Positions 11,958 to 24,855 of a stretch of 64,000 nt of DNA are shown piece by piece. This DNA comes from Hevea brasiliensis (lineage: Eukaryota > Streptophyta > Magnoliopsida > Malpighiales > Euphorbiaceae). The stretch spans positions 70,075,760 through 70,139,759 of the forward strand of contig NC_079499.1 in the NCBI RefSeq assembly GCF_030052815.1. Reading direction: 5' to 3'. The stretch's first letter is position 1, and every line of letters starts with the position of its first letter. The notes beneath the pieces are model-generated. The model had not been told where the DNA came from and did not search any database. It saw only the letters and a list, made by a program, of their open reading frames with translations. The translations under genes and the position numbers were made by a program.

Positions 11958-13157
11958 CTAGCTAATGATACCCTGATTACTAGAAGCATTGCCTCTACCT
12001 CTATCTTTTCCTCTGCTAACCGATTGTGAACCTCTGGTAGTAGAACTCTGAATAGATCCCTCAGTAGTAGTAGGAGCTAGCCCAAATCTACGGGCACTGG
12101 TGCCATCCTTAGCGAGATAACCTATGCCTCCAAAGTTAAAGCAAGCTTCTATAGCCCAATAGCATTCTTCCCCATGAGTTTTGCCACATGTCTCACAGGG
12201 GCGAGGAGGATATGAACCGCTGGTCAACTGCTGACCAGACCTAGGTGGTCTCTGTCCAGAGAATCTACCCCTTCCGAACCTTCCACCTCTGCCTGATCCC
12301 CTAAATTTCTTTCTTTTTCCAGTATTGACACTGGAACTTTGCTCAACTGATTTTTTACCTTTATCTTTCTCTAATTTCTCAATCTTCTCAGGTTTCTCTT
12401 TCACTGGTGTCGCTTCTAATTCAATTCTTTCTACTTCCAGTGCTTGAGACATGAGTTCAGAGAAGTTGATATATTTAAAGCCGACCACTTGTACTCTTAG
12501 ACTAGTCTTCAGGCTGGTTTCAAACCTCTTGCACCTTTCTCTACTGGTAGACAGGAGGCTCCCAGCATAGTGGCTTAAGCGGGAGAACTCCCTCTCATAC
12601 TATGCCACTGATCCGTTGCCTTATTTTAGACTAAAAAATTCTTGCAATTTCTTATCCACATATGCATCTGGGACATATTTCTGTCTGAACTCTCTGATGA
12701 AGTCGTCCCAGGTCAATATTGGTAGTTCCGCCAAGCTGTGGGGGATGGTCTTCCACCAGTCATACGCATCCCCTTGCACCAAAAACACTGAATATTCAAA
12801 CTTCAATTCATCTGAGCAGTGCAGTTTCTTGAATACTCTGTCCATTCTTTCCAACCATTACTCTGCCTCTAGAGGGTCTACTATATCCTTAAATTCTGTC
12901 ACCCCATATTTCAACAGCTTATCATACTATCTGACTGGAGCCTGAGGTTGCACTACAGGAGTCTAGGGTGGAGCTTGAGCAGGCATACCCCCAGCCATCT
13001 GTTGAAACATTGCAACCATTTGCTGGGCAAACTGTGCCTGAAATTGTGGCATTTGTGGGGCTAGTGCCACTGACCCACTAACATTTTAGATAGCTAGGGC
13101 TTCCCCTTGGGCCTCAGCCTCTACTGACTGCTCAACTGAGCGATCCCCTTCTTCCAT
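11958..13157 (-). pseudogene. Gypsy D gag remnant
   Basis: Gag would form the particle that packages the element RNA. The likely start is the ATG at 13157 (MEEGDRSVEQ). Visible parts are a Gln/Met/Pro-rich N-terminal segment and the retrotransposon gag domain (LVQGDAYDWWKTI, WDDFIREFRQKYVPD, 12854-12621). After a stop near 12620 come a basic Arg/Gly-rich stretch (RGGRFGRGRFSGQRPPR) and a zinc knuckle region. The knuckle is decayed: CETCGKTHGEEC is present, but the following CFNFGGIGYLAKDG has lost its second Cys and the His. Several in-frame stops interrupt it. Confidence 0.88.
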
Positions 13158-13349
13158 TTCAGTTTGGAATTAGGATATCTCCTAAACAAATAACACAATG
13201 AGATTTTCCTCTGTTTGTTCATATTTATGATATAATGCACTGTTTGTAACAAATAAGGACATTGGGTAGATGTACTTATCAAAGAAAAAACACAAATTCA
13301 CAAGTCAAAACATACATAAAAAAAAATTCTCTTTGATACCACTAAAACA
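13158..13349 (-). other. Gypsy D leader with primer-binding site
   Basis: This is the untranslated leader between the 5' LTR and gag. On the minus strand TGGTATCAAAGAGA (plus positions 13328-13341) lies nine bases after the LTR end. It matches the initiator-tRNA-Met type primer site TGGTATCAGAGC with one change. No other signal is visible. Confidence 0.8.
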
Positions 13350-16300
13350 TATCACACCTTACCCCTCTATAAGGAATGACATGATCCCGTAGTATACCTA
13401 ATGAATTACCGACTCCATCTACCGATAACCCATTAAATACACTACAAAGGATTTTAAAACAATTTTCTTACTTTTCAAAAGTGGTGAGCTTTTATAGCAG
13501 GCATTAAAAACATTTACTTGAAGTTTAAAGACTAGTTAAAATTTTTGTACATTTTTATTTTTACTCAAATTTTGGAAAAATTACGGCAGAGTGCCAGCAA
13601 TATTTGGGAAAAACAGTTCTTCAAATACCTATAAAAACACTTCCAATAATTCATTTCATCAAAATCAACCACTACCACAACACAAATCAACATCATTTCT
13701 CCCAACTCCATCATTCAAAACAATTCTCAATCCAATTGTCTTCAAAAATAATACTAAATAACTTCATTCATATTCCATTAAGGAAAAATCAATTTAATTC
13801 ATCATCCCAAAATTTACATTAGAAAATCCATAATAATATTATTACAAAATCTATACAACTGCTCATCACTAGTTTATATATGTTCATACATTTACATACA
13901 CCAAAACAAACATTACAATCAGGGTATAAAATTATAACCGATAAAATCTCAAGGATGTAGCTCTGAGATCCTCAGCAGCTCACTCTACTGCTCCACTAGT
14001 CTCTCTATCTGCGATAGCAATAAATAGCCATCGCTGAGTACTGTGACTCAGTTTTTCACAACATACTAAAATAACATTTTATGCATAATTAAAATCACAT
14101 TTATTCAAATATAGTACTAAACAATAAAAAGTGGATACAAAAGACAATTCATAATTTTAGTCAAAGCAATCTGATTTCGGAAGTCTCAAAATAATTTCAT
14201 AAAAACATACAGTTATATCATGCCATTCAGAACAATATTCATCTCAATAGCCAGAGGCTTATGAGGAATCACAAGGCTAGCTAGCTCAAACTATGGGTAC
14301 CCACTCAATTTCTTCCTCTATTGGTACACACCTCAACACTTCAGCCAGAGAGGGAATCAAAATTCAAAACTAATTCCTCCCACTAGTCATGCTAGTGAGG
14401 CATTCAAATTTATGGTCATGACACTGTGGTTTCAAAACTGTTTTAGCAATTTACTAAACATTTATTGCCAATTCAAACACATACAATTAAAATTTCAACA
14501 ATTTAAGTTAAAAGCATAATATACATTTCAATCACCATTTTGCAATATAAGTAGATCACAATTCATTTCATGCACTTTGCAAAGGAATTTTAAAGAATAT
14601 TTATGTTGTGCACAAACCTTATGCGAGTCCCCTCTTAGCCTTGACTCGATGCCTCGGGTTCTTTCTCGATATTCTTTTTAACTAAAACACACAGTGTTAC
14701 AGTGTTTCAGTATCATAGTTTATCATAAGTCCAAAAATAAATTCAAATCTATTTATATCTAGCTTTAATATGCTTAACTTAACGTTCTTTAAAATTTGTA
14801 TTTTGGGGTTATTATTCACGATACTATTTAAGTCAATTTGTTGACTTTCTAATGCTTAATAGGTATGAGAATTTGAATTTCACCCACATACCACATTTTG
14901 GTTACCTAATTTGTTGGTTTTGGTTGTTTCCTCAAATTTTAAGTCTCTTAGGTGAAATTTCCAAATTTTAGATTTGGTATCCTATTTTGCACTATTCTAT
15001 TAGTCAAGTTGCTGTGGTAATTTGGCTAAGTTTCCTTCATAGAAGTTGTTCCTTATTGTCTTAACTTTATTTCTCTTTTTGAATCACTCCATTTGGAGTT
15101 TTGTAGCCCAAGATATGACTATTTGAATGGGGCTGGCCGGATTTAGCATTACTCAAAATTCTAAGCATTTTCTGGATATTGGCAGTTTTTGGTGTGTTAA
15201 CTGCAGGTGGCTTTTCAGATAGGTTATGTTCAAAATTTGGGTTTGTTTTCTTCTTGAAAGTTGTAGGGCTATGTCTCAGCTTTCTATCGGTATAAGATTC
15301 ATATCATTTGGGTCTTCCTAGACCAAGTTATGGTCATTTAAGTAACTACTGTTCATTTGGACATTTTTGTACAGGGCAGTGTGCCTAAATCCGAATTCGG
15401 ACTAATTGTTCACTAAGTTATGGTCACTTTCTGGGCATGATTCCTAAATAAAAAATGGTTCATTTTGTTTTAGTTTCATTCCCAATCTCACACCAATTAG
15501 GTTGGTAAATTTTCAGTTTTGGTCCTTGAAAGGGACTTAGGTCATGCTGTCTGCATATTGACCTTAACCAATCCGAATTGAAACTTATTTCTAACAATTC
15601 ACACACACCACAAATGGTCACAATTGACCATTTCTCAACTCAAATAAGGTCAACTACATCAATTAACTAATTCTCAACTTTTTCTCCAATTTTTCATATG
15701 CTTAAAACCCTAATTACATAGAGTTCAAATCTAATGCATTCAAAGTGCACATTCAATGTTTACATATTTCATTCAACCTCAACAACCAATTAAACACATC
15801 AAAATCATTCATTTCAAACCCTAACTAAGGCTGGCCAAAATTCTCTTTTGGTCCTCCAACAAGTGTTTTCTTTTAATTTTAAGTTAAGATATAAACTACT
15901 TACACTAAAAACTTGAGTAATAAACTAGAATTTTCAATTTAACTCACTAACCTTAACTTTGAAGTTCAACTCTTCAATTTCTTCAATTCTTTCCTTCCTC
16001 TAAAGCTTTCTCAAGTTGAACTAACAAGTTTTTGTAAACTAGTTTGGGGTCAAAGTAGGGTTAAGTGGTTGGAAGAAAGCTTGGATTCAAGCTTTCATGG
16101 AGTTTCCATGGTTGCTAGTGAGAGAGAGGTGGGCGGCCGAAACACTTGGAGAAAATGAGTGATTTAAATTTCTTTTTTTTTTGTATTTTTAAGTCTTTAA
16201 AAATGCTTTTGACTTGGTCAATATTGATGGGCAAAAATAAAATTATTTATGATGTCATAATAGTGATGTAAGCATGATGTAGCTAAACTTTTTCTTTTTT

Positions 16301-16835
16301 TTCTTTTTCTTTTGCATTTATTTTTCCACTACTTCTTTAATTTAATTCTTGATCTTGGAATTTTCTTTTCTCTGATTTTACTAGACAGTTAGGTCAGGAG
16401 TTAGCTCTAGAGAAGAATTGACCAAATTGCCCCTCGCTGGTTCAATCTGGTTTGCAAGTTATTTGATATTTCTTTCGGATACCTGACCTAATTATTTGAC
16501 CTGCTTAACAATTATTTTTCGTGATTTTCTCTTTTCCACTGTGTTTGCAATGGTCCTAAGGCCCGCGGTGTCACATTTTTCGATTCAAAATTTGAGTTTA
16601 GACTGACCTCGCAGTCACTTCCTGGGAAGGTCACCCATCGCAGTGACTCCTGGCCCATTTAACATCTTGTGTTCTGTTTTTCTTATTTATACTTAACTAT
16701 TTGGCAATTACTAATTATTTATATTCAAGGCTTATCTAGTTGTCTTTGATGTGGTTCTAATTCTCTTAATTGTCTGGACCGACACCGATCACCGAAACAG
16801 TGAAATGTACTAGGCTATGTAAATAAGGTGTTACA
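13350..16835 (-). mobile_element. Gypsy D 5' LTR
   Basis: This is the full 3.49 kb LTR of gypsy D. On the minus strand it opens TGTAACACC at 16835 and closes GGTGTGATA at 13350 (expected GTGTGACA). It is flanked on the inside by the primer site and on the outside by the gag of copia B, so D inserted into B. The outer flank is tggct (16836-16840). The matching target copy at the other end is gone because the D 3' LTR is truncated. Confidence 0.9.
15086..15099 (-). repeat. Conserved LTR palindrome block
   Basis: ACTCCATTTGGAGT in the D 5' LTR, with the same flanks as the copy at 6763. Confidence 0.7.
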
Positions 16836-17064
16836 TGGCTCTCATATCATGCTCCTTCCATTTGTCCAAAGAATCATGTTCCTCTTGAGTGGCCTCTGGA
16901 GGTAAGGGACCAAGAACCTTTGAGTCCAGAACATATCCAATACGTTTTAAGTTCAGGACAAGTTTTAAATTTCTTAACCATTCAGAAAGATTAGGTCCTG
17001 TCAACCTATTGTGATCAAGTATGCTCGCAAGGATATTGGATGGTGGTGGTTGTTGTGTGCTCAT
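16836..17064 (-). pseudogene. Copia B gag, N-terminal fragment
   Basis: This is the first 76 or so codons of a Ty1/copia gag, with its start ATG at 17064. Residues such as NILASILDHNRLTGPNLSEW and WLRNLKLVLNLKRIGYVLD match the gag of copia A beginning at 25710. The frame is cut after KWKEHDMRA by the LTR of gypsy D. The rest of B (remaining gag, pol and 3' LTR) should lie beyond the far end of D, but it is absent from this window. Confidence 0.88.
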
Positions 17065-18611
17065 TATTATTAGAAGAATAACTGCATAAAATAACTAGAT
17101 TAATTAGTAAATATATCAAGTAATTAACCAAAATGATTATGGTCCTTTAATCAAATTGGTCCTCCCACTAACTTAGCGAATCCTACACTTCCAAAGTAGA
17201 AAACAGAAATCCTAGTTGGATGGATTTTTGAGTGAGTGATTGAATTCTTATAGTCTTATTGATCATCCTCAGGCATGTTCATTATTGGAATTACAATAAA
17301 CTATAAGTGAGCAACTCCCTACCCATCACATCTCATGTGAGGTTCAATCATTTACCTAGCCCCTAATGCTCAAAATCTCAGGCACATCCATTATTGACTT
17401 ATCATGCATTAGTTATGTTGATCCCATTAAGCCAGTAAACATGCAAATAATTTTAATGTCCTTAGGCACATCCATTATTGGCCACCAAACTATTTACATA
17501 TTTACAACATCTCATGCTTAACAATTATTCTTAAGAAAATCTCTTAAATTAATTACATCATATGCAAGTATTTAAAATTTCTTAAAATAACTGCCTCAAT
17601 GGAGGGCCCATGATATAATTACCTTAATTATACCATTTCTAACTTAATCATTTTTTTGGAAGATTTAGTGGTCGGCTTAATTACTATTATGGTCTCACTT
17701 TGCACATTATCCAATTAGCATGCATATATCATATACTTGCATACATTTGCATACATTTCATGCATACATGGATAAACATATAAAATGGTATGATCATGGA
17801 CTTTCTAAAGGATTTAATTCTGAGCCACCAAGAATTGAATCAGGGCATTCCTAGGTGCATTTAATTCATTCATATTACAAGAGTTGCTGAAGGAGTACAT
17901 AATCAACACTTGATCTTGAATTCCTCCCACTAGTCCCACCAATGCTCTTGACCTCCTTGATCTACTTGCAATCCAATTACATTGTAATCCTTGGCATACC
18001 AAGGTGAATTTACAAGAACATAGACTTTAAAGTCCTCAAATAAATGAAATTACAACCCAAAATTATTACAACACTTATAATACATGCTATCAAAATAAAT
18101 TAATTAATTTACAACCCAAAGAAAAATAAAAGAAATAAATCTAATCACATTGGTCTTTTATTGTTCATGATCATCCATCACGCATATTACCATTTAACAA
18201 TTAAATAAAATATACATACTAAAATTAAATTGAATATCTCATATTCAACTAAAAAATTCAGATTTGAATCTCATTCAAACAAATTTAAAAATTCATATTT
18301 GAATCTCATTCAAATAAATTTAAAATTTTAGATTTGAATATCATTCAAACAATTGAATCAAAATTTAATTATGTGATTAAAATTTTTAATTAAACAATTT
18401 AATTAAGTATGGGCCTAATTATGGGCCTCAAAACAAGCCCATGCATCAAGCCCAAAACCATGCGCATGGTTGAAGGGACCAAACCATGCGCACCATTGGT
18501 GTACTTCATCATGCTGCCACCTTTGTTGGTCCAACCAGCAATGAATCAATCAATTTTTGATCAAATCACACAATTAAATTAGATATTAAACAATCTAAAT
18601 GGCAAATATAG
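17065..18611 (-). other. Copia B 5' leader
   Basis: This is about 1.5 kb of non-coding leader between the primer site and gag, and it aligns along its length with the leader of copia A (25711-27443). It contains three dispersed copies of a phrase like caggcacatccattattg (17270-17480). It also holds a short tandem array at 18250-18353. The 62-codon frame at 17814-18002 is a chance ORF. Confidence 0.75.
18250..18353 (-). repeat. Three-copy 35-bp tandem repeat in copia B leader
   Basis: About three units of roughly 35 bp, with cores such as agatttgaatctcattcaaa. The same array has about eight and a half units in copia A (26891-27191). Confidence 0.75.
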
Positions 18612-18625
18612 TGGCTCTGATACCA
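18612..18625 (-). promoter_or_regulatory. Copia B primer-binding site
   Basis: On the minus strand this is TGGTATCAGAGCCA, complementary to the 3' end of plant initiator tRNA-Met, two bases after the end of the 5' LTR. It fixes element B as minus-strand, with its 5' LTR at higher coordinates. Confidence 0.9.
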
Positions 18626-18627
18626 AT

Positions 18628-19549
18628 TGAAGGAGCGGAAGCATGTAAATTGTTAGATTAGAGCATTGAATTTTAAAAATTTCTTCTAGGGTTTCATGCA
18701 TCATGCAACATCCATTATGTGCCTAATTAATCTCAATGCTCAATTGCATATTAAAAAACTTTTAATATGTATTAGGATCTATGTTTGCCTTTTAAGATTT
18801 TTGAATTAACAAATTAATTCAATTGAACCTAGATTGAAAGAAGAAAATGTGCACTAACCTTTTGATGCACAAGTGATGTAATTGCTACCTTTAGGAAGCA
18901 CCTAGGACCCCAATTGTTGTCCCTCTAGCTTGTCCACACCAAGATCACCAATGGGCAGCCCCTAAATCAGCTTCTCGAGCCTTGCCAATCAATTGTAATT
19001 TAGGTTTTTGCCTTTAGAGAGGTTGTAGATGTGTATAGGACACTAGAAACAATTTCTAGCAATTTTAATTCAAAGAAAACAATTGATTTCTCTTTGAATT
19101 GATGAGAAAATATGAAGAGAGGAGAGGGAGCTAAAGGTGGTGACACCTATAGACAAAGAAGAAGAATGAGTTTTATTTTTCTTTCTTTTCCCTTTTATAA
19201 TTAGATCATCACTTAAAACCCTTGCCATATGTCATCACCACATTGCATCTTAATTTTAATTGACTTAATCACATTATGCCAAGTGTCAAAGCTAGACTTA
19301 ATCTTGACTTTGATCATCTTATATGATTAGAAGACAAATGGCAAGCTTATATGGTGCCATGTGTCACCATCTTATGGTGCCATATGTCACCCTGTGAAAT
19401 GACCAAATTACCCTTATGTTTTAATTTTGAGTTCTCAACCCAAAATCATTATTTCTCCTCTTCTAATCTATTTATGTCAAATATAAATTAATTAATTAAA
19501 CTCTATTAATTAATTTCTCATAATTAAATTCATATTTCAACACTTTAAA
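18628..19549 (-). mobile_element. Copia B 5' LTR, U5-side part
   Basis: This is the first segment (in plus-strand coordinates) of the B 5' LTR. It is split by gypsy LTR E and resumes at 33005. Together the two parts make about 2.10 kb, the size of the other copia LTRs. The last five bases, ttaaa (19545-19549), are one copy of the target duplication made by E. Confidence 0.9.
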
Positions 19550-19743
19550 TGTAACACCCCTATATGCATAGTCCTGTGCAAATCACTATTCCGGTGATCG
19601 GTGTCGGTCCGGACAATTAAGAGGATTAGAATCATATTTAAGTCACTTAGAAAAGCCCAGAGCAAAAATTAGTAGTGAGTATCAGAAGGTTAAATACAAA
19701 TCAGAAAAATAGAGCATAAAAGGTTAAATGAGCTAGGGGACAC
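19550..19743 (+). mobile_element. Gypsy solo LTR E, first part
   Basis: This is the start of a plus-strand gypsy LTR (TGTAACACCCC), cut after 194 bp by the insertion of copia A. It continues at 29562. The last five bases, gacac, are the target site of copia A. Confidence 0.93.
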
Positions 19744-21821
19744 TGAAGGAGCGGAAGCATGAAAAACACAAGTTTATACCATTGAATTCAAAAATTTTCA
19801 CCTAGGGTCACATGCATCATGCAAGATTTATTTTTATTTATTTGATTTCAATGATAAACAACATATTAAAACTCTTTTAATGTGTCTTTGGAGTTGTATT
19901 TGCCATTTAAGATTTTAGAATTAATCAGATTAATTTTAGAACCCTAGATTAAATCAAGAACAAATACACTAACCTCTTGATGCACTACAGCGTATTTGTG
20001 CCTTTGGGATGCTTCTTTAGGACACCAGATGTTGTCTCTCTAGCTTGTCCACACTAAGATCACCTATGACAGCCTCTTGAACAACTTCTAAAGCTTTTCC
20101 AATCAATTAGAAAATCAGGTTTTGCCTTTTGAGAGATTACAGATGTAAACAGGATACTAGAAACAATTTCTAATATTTTTAATTCAAGAGATTGTTTGCT
20201 AATCTCTTGGAATTGATGAGAGATGAAGAAGATGAAAGGGAGAGGTGCTTTGGGGCAGCACCAATGAAACAAATAGTAGCTAGGTATTTTTCTTTTCATC
20301 ATTTCCTTTATATAGCTAGGTCACCACTTAAAACCCTTGCCATATGTCACCCTCTGATTAGCTCTAGGTTTAATTGACATTGTGCCAAGTGTGAAACCTA
20401 TATTTAATCTTAACTTTAATCATTTTACATGATTAAAAGACATATGGCAAGCTTATGTGTAGTACCATGTGTCACCATCTCATGGTGCCACATGTCACCC
20501 TGTGAAATGACCAAAATGCCCCTGTGTCTTAATTTTGAGTTCTCAACCCAAAATAATTATTTATCTTCTTCTAATCAATTTATATCAAATATAAATCAAT
20601 TAATTAATCTTTATTAATTAATTTCTCATTAATTAAATTCATATTTAAACACTTTAAATATAAATTTAACTTATACTATACATCCAATAATCTATATTTG
20701 GTTTCAAGCCATGCTAGGGACTTTGTAATCTAATTACAAACCAAACATATTTAATTAATCAATTAAACTCTTTAATTAATTTATTAAATCATATTTAATT
20801 TGGTAATTACTTGTGTATGTATGACTTACTAGGCTCATCACTAATTGGCAATGAGACATGATATCAACTCTTAATATCATCAAAACTCTTTCTTACCATA
20901 AATGATTTCTCTAAATCATTTTATGCATCTCATAGACCATGGTTAACACCTAGCATAGCGTGCCATGGCCACCTAATTAGTAATAAGGTTTACCTTAAAT
21001 GAACCTATAATCATATGTTACCATGCGCTTGAATCTCTCTATTACAAAATCCCAATTCGAGCTGGAGTCATGGCTTATGTCAAACCCCATTTCCTATGAA
21101 TATTATATTCTCTTTTAATTCCAGTTTTTGATTAAAAGAGTTTTTCATCAGAAACTCTTTTTTGATTAAATCTATCTGTCTTGGCCAGGAACTTGAAACA
21201 TCAAGAACAATTAAATGAACATAGAATTTTATCCCTATTTTCTTAGAGGAACAGATTCCATCTTGATCAACACCTACCTCCATATATAAATAGTAGGAGC
21301 TAAAACATGCCCATATACCCATACATAGTACAAGTATGAAAGCAGTATCAAACTCAAACCACCTATATACAAGATAATTGTGATATCTTAGGTCTAAAGA
21401 TTATATGCACTGATATGATTTATGACAATAGATTGACAAGAGTAAACTCCATGTGCTTGTCATAAATGTCACTGGTTCGGCCTACTTATCATGTATAAGT
21501 GCCTGTCATGTTTGTTATATGGCATGAGACTCACCATTCCATCTTATTTGCATCTCATATAAATAACTTGGGAACAAATATGATTACCATCTTTTTGGAT
21601 AAGTCATATCCTTATTATGAAGTATCCTCGATTGTGAACCTATTTATGATACTTTGTACTAGAAATACTGTCACTCATATTCTTAACACCTTAAGAATAG
21701 AATTTCTAATTTCTATTACACATAAATATATGATGTACACGGAAAAGTAGAAATGCCTTTTATTAATAAAAGATGTACAAGATGCATACTAATTGATATG
21801 TTCTAGGGCATACTACTAACA
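19744..21821 (-). mobile_element. Copia A 3' LTR
   Basis: This LTR is 2,078 bp, TGTTAGTAG...GCTCCTTCA on the minus strand. Over the first 165 bp or so against the 5' LTR I counted about ten differences by eye, mostly transitions. This is only a rough local figure. Confidence 0.93.
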
Positions 21822-21822
21822 A

Positions 21823-21832
21823 TCTCCCACTA
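21823..21832 (-). promoter_or_regulatory. Copia A polypurine tract
   Basis: On the minus strand GTGGGAGATT immediately precedes the TGTTAG start of the 3' LTR. Confidence 0.8.
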
Positions 21833-22387
21833 GCACTAGAGCCATTCATTACAATACCTTAGACCCATCTTCTCAAAATGTCAGTCTAACTGAGCTTGTG
21901 ACATAAGCTTAGTGAATGGATCAGCTGGATTTTCAGCTGATGCTATTTTCTGCATGGCTGTATCGCTCTTCCCAACTATTTCTTTGATAATGTGGTAGTG
22001 CCTTTCTTTGTGTTTGGATTTCTAGTGAAATCGGGATTTCTTATATCCAAACAGCTTCCTTTGTAGTATCTGATACAGCAATATACTCAGCCTCGGTAGT
22101 GGAATCTACAGTCATACTCTGTTTGGAACTTTTCCAACTGACTGCACCTCCATTACAAATGAACACATATCCAGGGTAGACTTTCTATCATCGATATCTG
22201 ATTGGAAATCAGAATCAGTATAACCATCCAATCGCAAGTCTCCACCTCCATAGATCAAGAATAAATCCTTAGTTCTTCTCAAGTACTTAAGGATATTCTT
22301 AACAGCTATCCAGTGTTCCAAACCTGAATTGGATTGATACCTGCTAGTCAAACTAATAGCATATGCGATATCTGGCCTAGTACACAA
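21833..22387 (-). pseudogene. Copia A RNase H remnant
   Basis: This is the C-terminal end of copia pol. MCTRPDIAYAISLTSRYQSN, ILKYLRRTKDLFLIYGG and the Ty1/copia RNase H signature DGYTDSDFQSDIDDRKST are readable from 22387 to 22112. Downstream, with stops, the region around the KHKERHYHI and ENPADPFTKL equivalents runs to the polypurine tract. The frame offset from the reverse transcriptase ORF before it shows at least one frameshift near 22385. Confidence 0.88.
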
Positions 22388-23151
22388 ATAGCCAAAGCAT
22401 ATAGAATCCTAGCCATTTTATCTCTTTCTTCAGGTGTCTTTGGAGACATCTCTTTAGAAAGGTGGATACCATGTCTCATTGGTAACAATCCTCTCTTGGA
22501 ATCAAGCATGTTAAACCTCTTTAATACCTTTTTCAAGTATAGACTTTGGGATAAACCAATTATTCTTTTCGCTCTATCTCTATAAATGCGAATCCCAAGA
22601 ATACAGGTTGCCTCCCCTAAGTTTTTCATGGAGAATGTATTTGATAACTATATCTTCATAGTTGTCAACATACCTGTGTCATACCTATCAATAGAATATT
22701 ATCGACATATAAGACAAGGAAAGTGATTACACTATCACTAGCCTTCTTATATAGACATGGCTCATCCTCATTTTTAACAAAACCAAATGACTTAGTGGCT
22801 TCATCAAAACGGATGTTCCAACTCCTCGAAGCTTGTTTTAACCCATAAATGGATCGCTTTAGCTTGCGCACTTTGGAACCATCTTGGGATTCAAAAACTC
22901 CTAGGTTGTTCCATGAAAATGTTTTCTTCAATGTATCCATTGAGAAAAGATGTTTTGACATCCATCTTCCAAATCTCATAATTATAGTATGCAGCTATTG
23001 CTAATAGAATCCTAATTGATTTAAGCATGGCAACAGGCGGGAAAGTCTCCTCATAGTCGATTCCATACCTTTGGCGAAACCCTTTCGCTACTAGCCTTGC
23101 TTTATAAGTCTCTACCTTTTCATTAAACCAATTTTCTTCTTGAAAACCCAT
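22348..23151 (-). pseudogene. Copia A reverse transcriptase remnant
   Basis: This is Ty1/copia reverse transcriptase in three frames. KARLVAKGFRQRYGIDYEET, SIRILLAIAAYYNYEIWKMD and VKTSFLNGYIEENIFMEQP come first (23151-22891). KLKRSIYGLKQASRSWNIRF and the catalytic block follow (22979-22665), then LGIRIYRDRAKRIIGLSQ (22629-22348). The catalytic YVDD reads YVDN at 22698-22709, a GAT to AAT change that removes a metal-binding Asp. With the frameshifts, the enzyme would not work. Confidence 0.9.
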
Positions 23152-24855
23152 TTGTTCCCTATAGATACAATACCTTTAGGTGGGTCAAGAAGATCCCAAA
23201 CTTGATTCTAATACATGGAATCAATCTCGGATTTCATAGCATCAATCCATTTTAACGAGTCTATATCTGATATAGCTTCTTCATAGGTAACTGGATCATC
23301 TCCATGATCTACTTCTTCATGATTAGACAACTCTTGTTCTTCTTCATGAAGGAAACCATATCTCACTGGTGGGTGAGATACCCTGGTTGTTCAATGAGGA
23401 ATAGTTGTAGATGTTTCATCAATAGCTGTAGGTTGACTAGATGGATCTATATCCATCTGATCTGTTAGTTGGTCAGAATTCTCCAATTCTATCTCTATTT
23501 ACCTTCCTTTGCCTCCTTCTTCAACAAACTATTGTTCAAGAAATGTGGCATCTCTATTTACCACAACCTTTTGTGAAGTAGGCAAATAAAATAATATCCA
23601 AAACTATCTTTTGGATATCCAACAAATCAACCCTTTTCTGAGTTGGTTTCCAATTTATCAATGTTCAACTTTTTGATATAAGCTGGACAACCCCAAATCT
23701 TAACATGCTTAAGACTTGGTTTTCTTCCATGTCATATCTCATAAGGTGTGGAAGATACTGAATTTGATGGAATCCTATTCAAAATATACAAAGCTGATTC
23801 TAATGCAAATCCCCAAAAGGAGATTGGCATATCATTATAGCTCATCATACTACGTACCATATATAATAGGGTACAATTTCTCCTTTTAGATACACCATTT
23901 AGCTGTGGTGTTCCTGGAGGAGTCAGCTGGAAACAATGCCGTGTTCTCTCAAGTATTCATCAAATTCAATACTCAAATATTCACCTCCACAATCTGATTG
24001 AAGAGCTTTAATACTCTTTCCTATTTGATTTTCTACTTCAGATTTAAATTCTTTGAACTTTTCAAAGAATTCATGTTTGTATTTCATCAAATACAAATAC
24101 CCAAACCTTGATTTATCATCAGTAAAGGTAATAAAGTAATGAAAACCACCTCTAACCATTTCTTTAAATGGACTACATACATCACTATGTATTAGCTCCA
24201 AAATATTTTCAGCCCTTAGCCCTTGTCCAACAAAGGGTGATCTAGTCATTTTGCCCTGAAGGCAAGATTCACAAGTTGAAGTAGGCTCAGAGCCCAATGA
24301 GGATAGAATCCCCATTTTCTCTAGTTTTGCAATCCTATCTTCTGCAACATGACATAACCTTAAGTGCCAAATATATTTTGAATTTGATTTGGTTTTCACC
24401 ATGGCATTGCATTCATTTAGATCACTTGCATTCATTTTGTGTTTGTCATTATTATCCAAATAATGAAGACCATCATTCATATAACTCGAACCAACATATT
24501 TTTTTCTAAAATAAATATTACAAACATCATTTGTGAACTGAAATTCATAGCCATTTATAGTCAAACTAGATAGAGAAATGATGTTCTTAAAAGCATCAGG
24601 TACATATAAAATATTATCCAAACACAAAACATGTCCAAATATGTAAAAAGATTTAGATCCTATGGCTAAAGCTTCAATAGTTGAGCCATTGCCAATCCGG
24701 AGTCTAACATCTTGAGAACGCAAGCTGTTACTATTTGCTAGTTCCTGCATATCATAAGAAATGTGAGAACTGGCACCAGTATCTAAAATCCAAGCTGTAG
24801 ATGAACTATGAGTATCATCAGAATCTAAATAACAAGATATGGACATACCTTCCAA
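23152..24855 (-). pseudogene. Copia A protease and integrase remnant
   Basis: A 310-codon frame (24855-23923) begins just after the gag zinc knuckle. The protease motif WILDTGASSHIS lies near residue 25. The GAG-pre-integrase zinc finger (HLRLCHVAEDRIAKLEKMG, then CESCLQGKMTRSPF) follows, then the integrase core with HSDVCSPF and QSDCGGEYLS. Beyond the stop, the region TPPGTPQLNGVSKRRN is readable to about 23880. There the catalytic Glu of NGVSERRN is Lys (AAA, 23885-23887). Degenerate integrase C-terminus and linker continue to 23152. Confidence 0.88.

Noticed and set aside
18612..18625. tRNA gene suggested by the tRNA-like word TGGTATCAGAGCC
   Set aside because: It is only the short complement of the tRNA 3' end next to an LTR (primer site). 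There is no cloverleaf around it.
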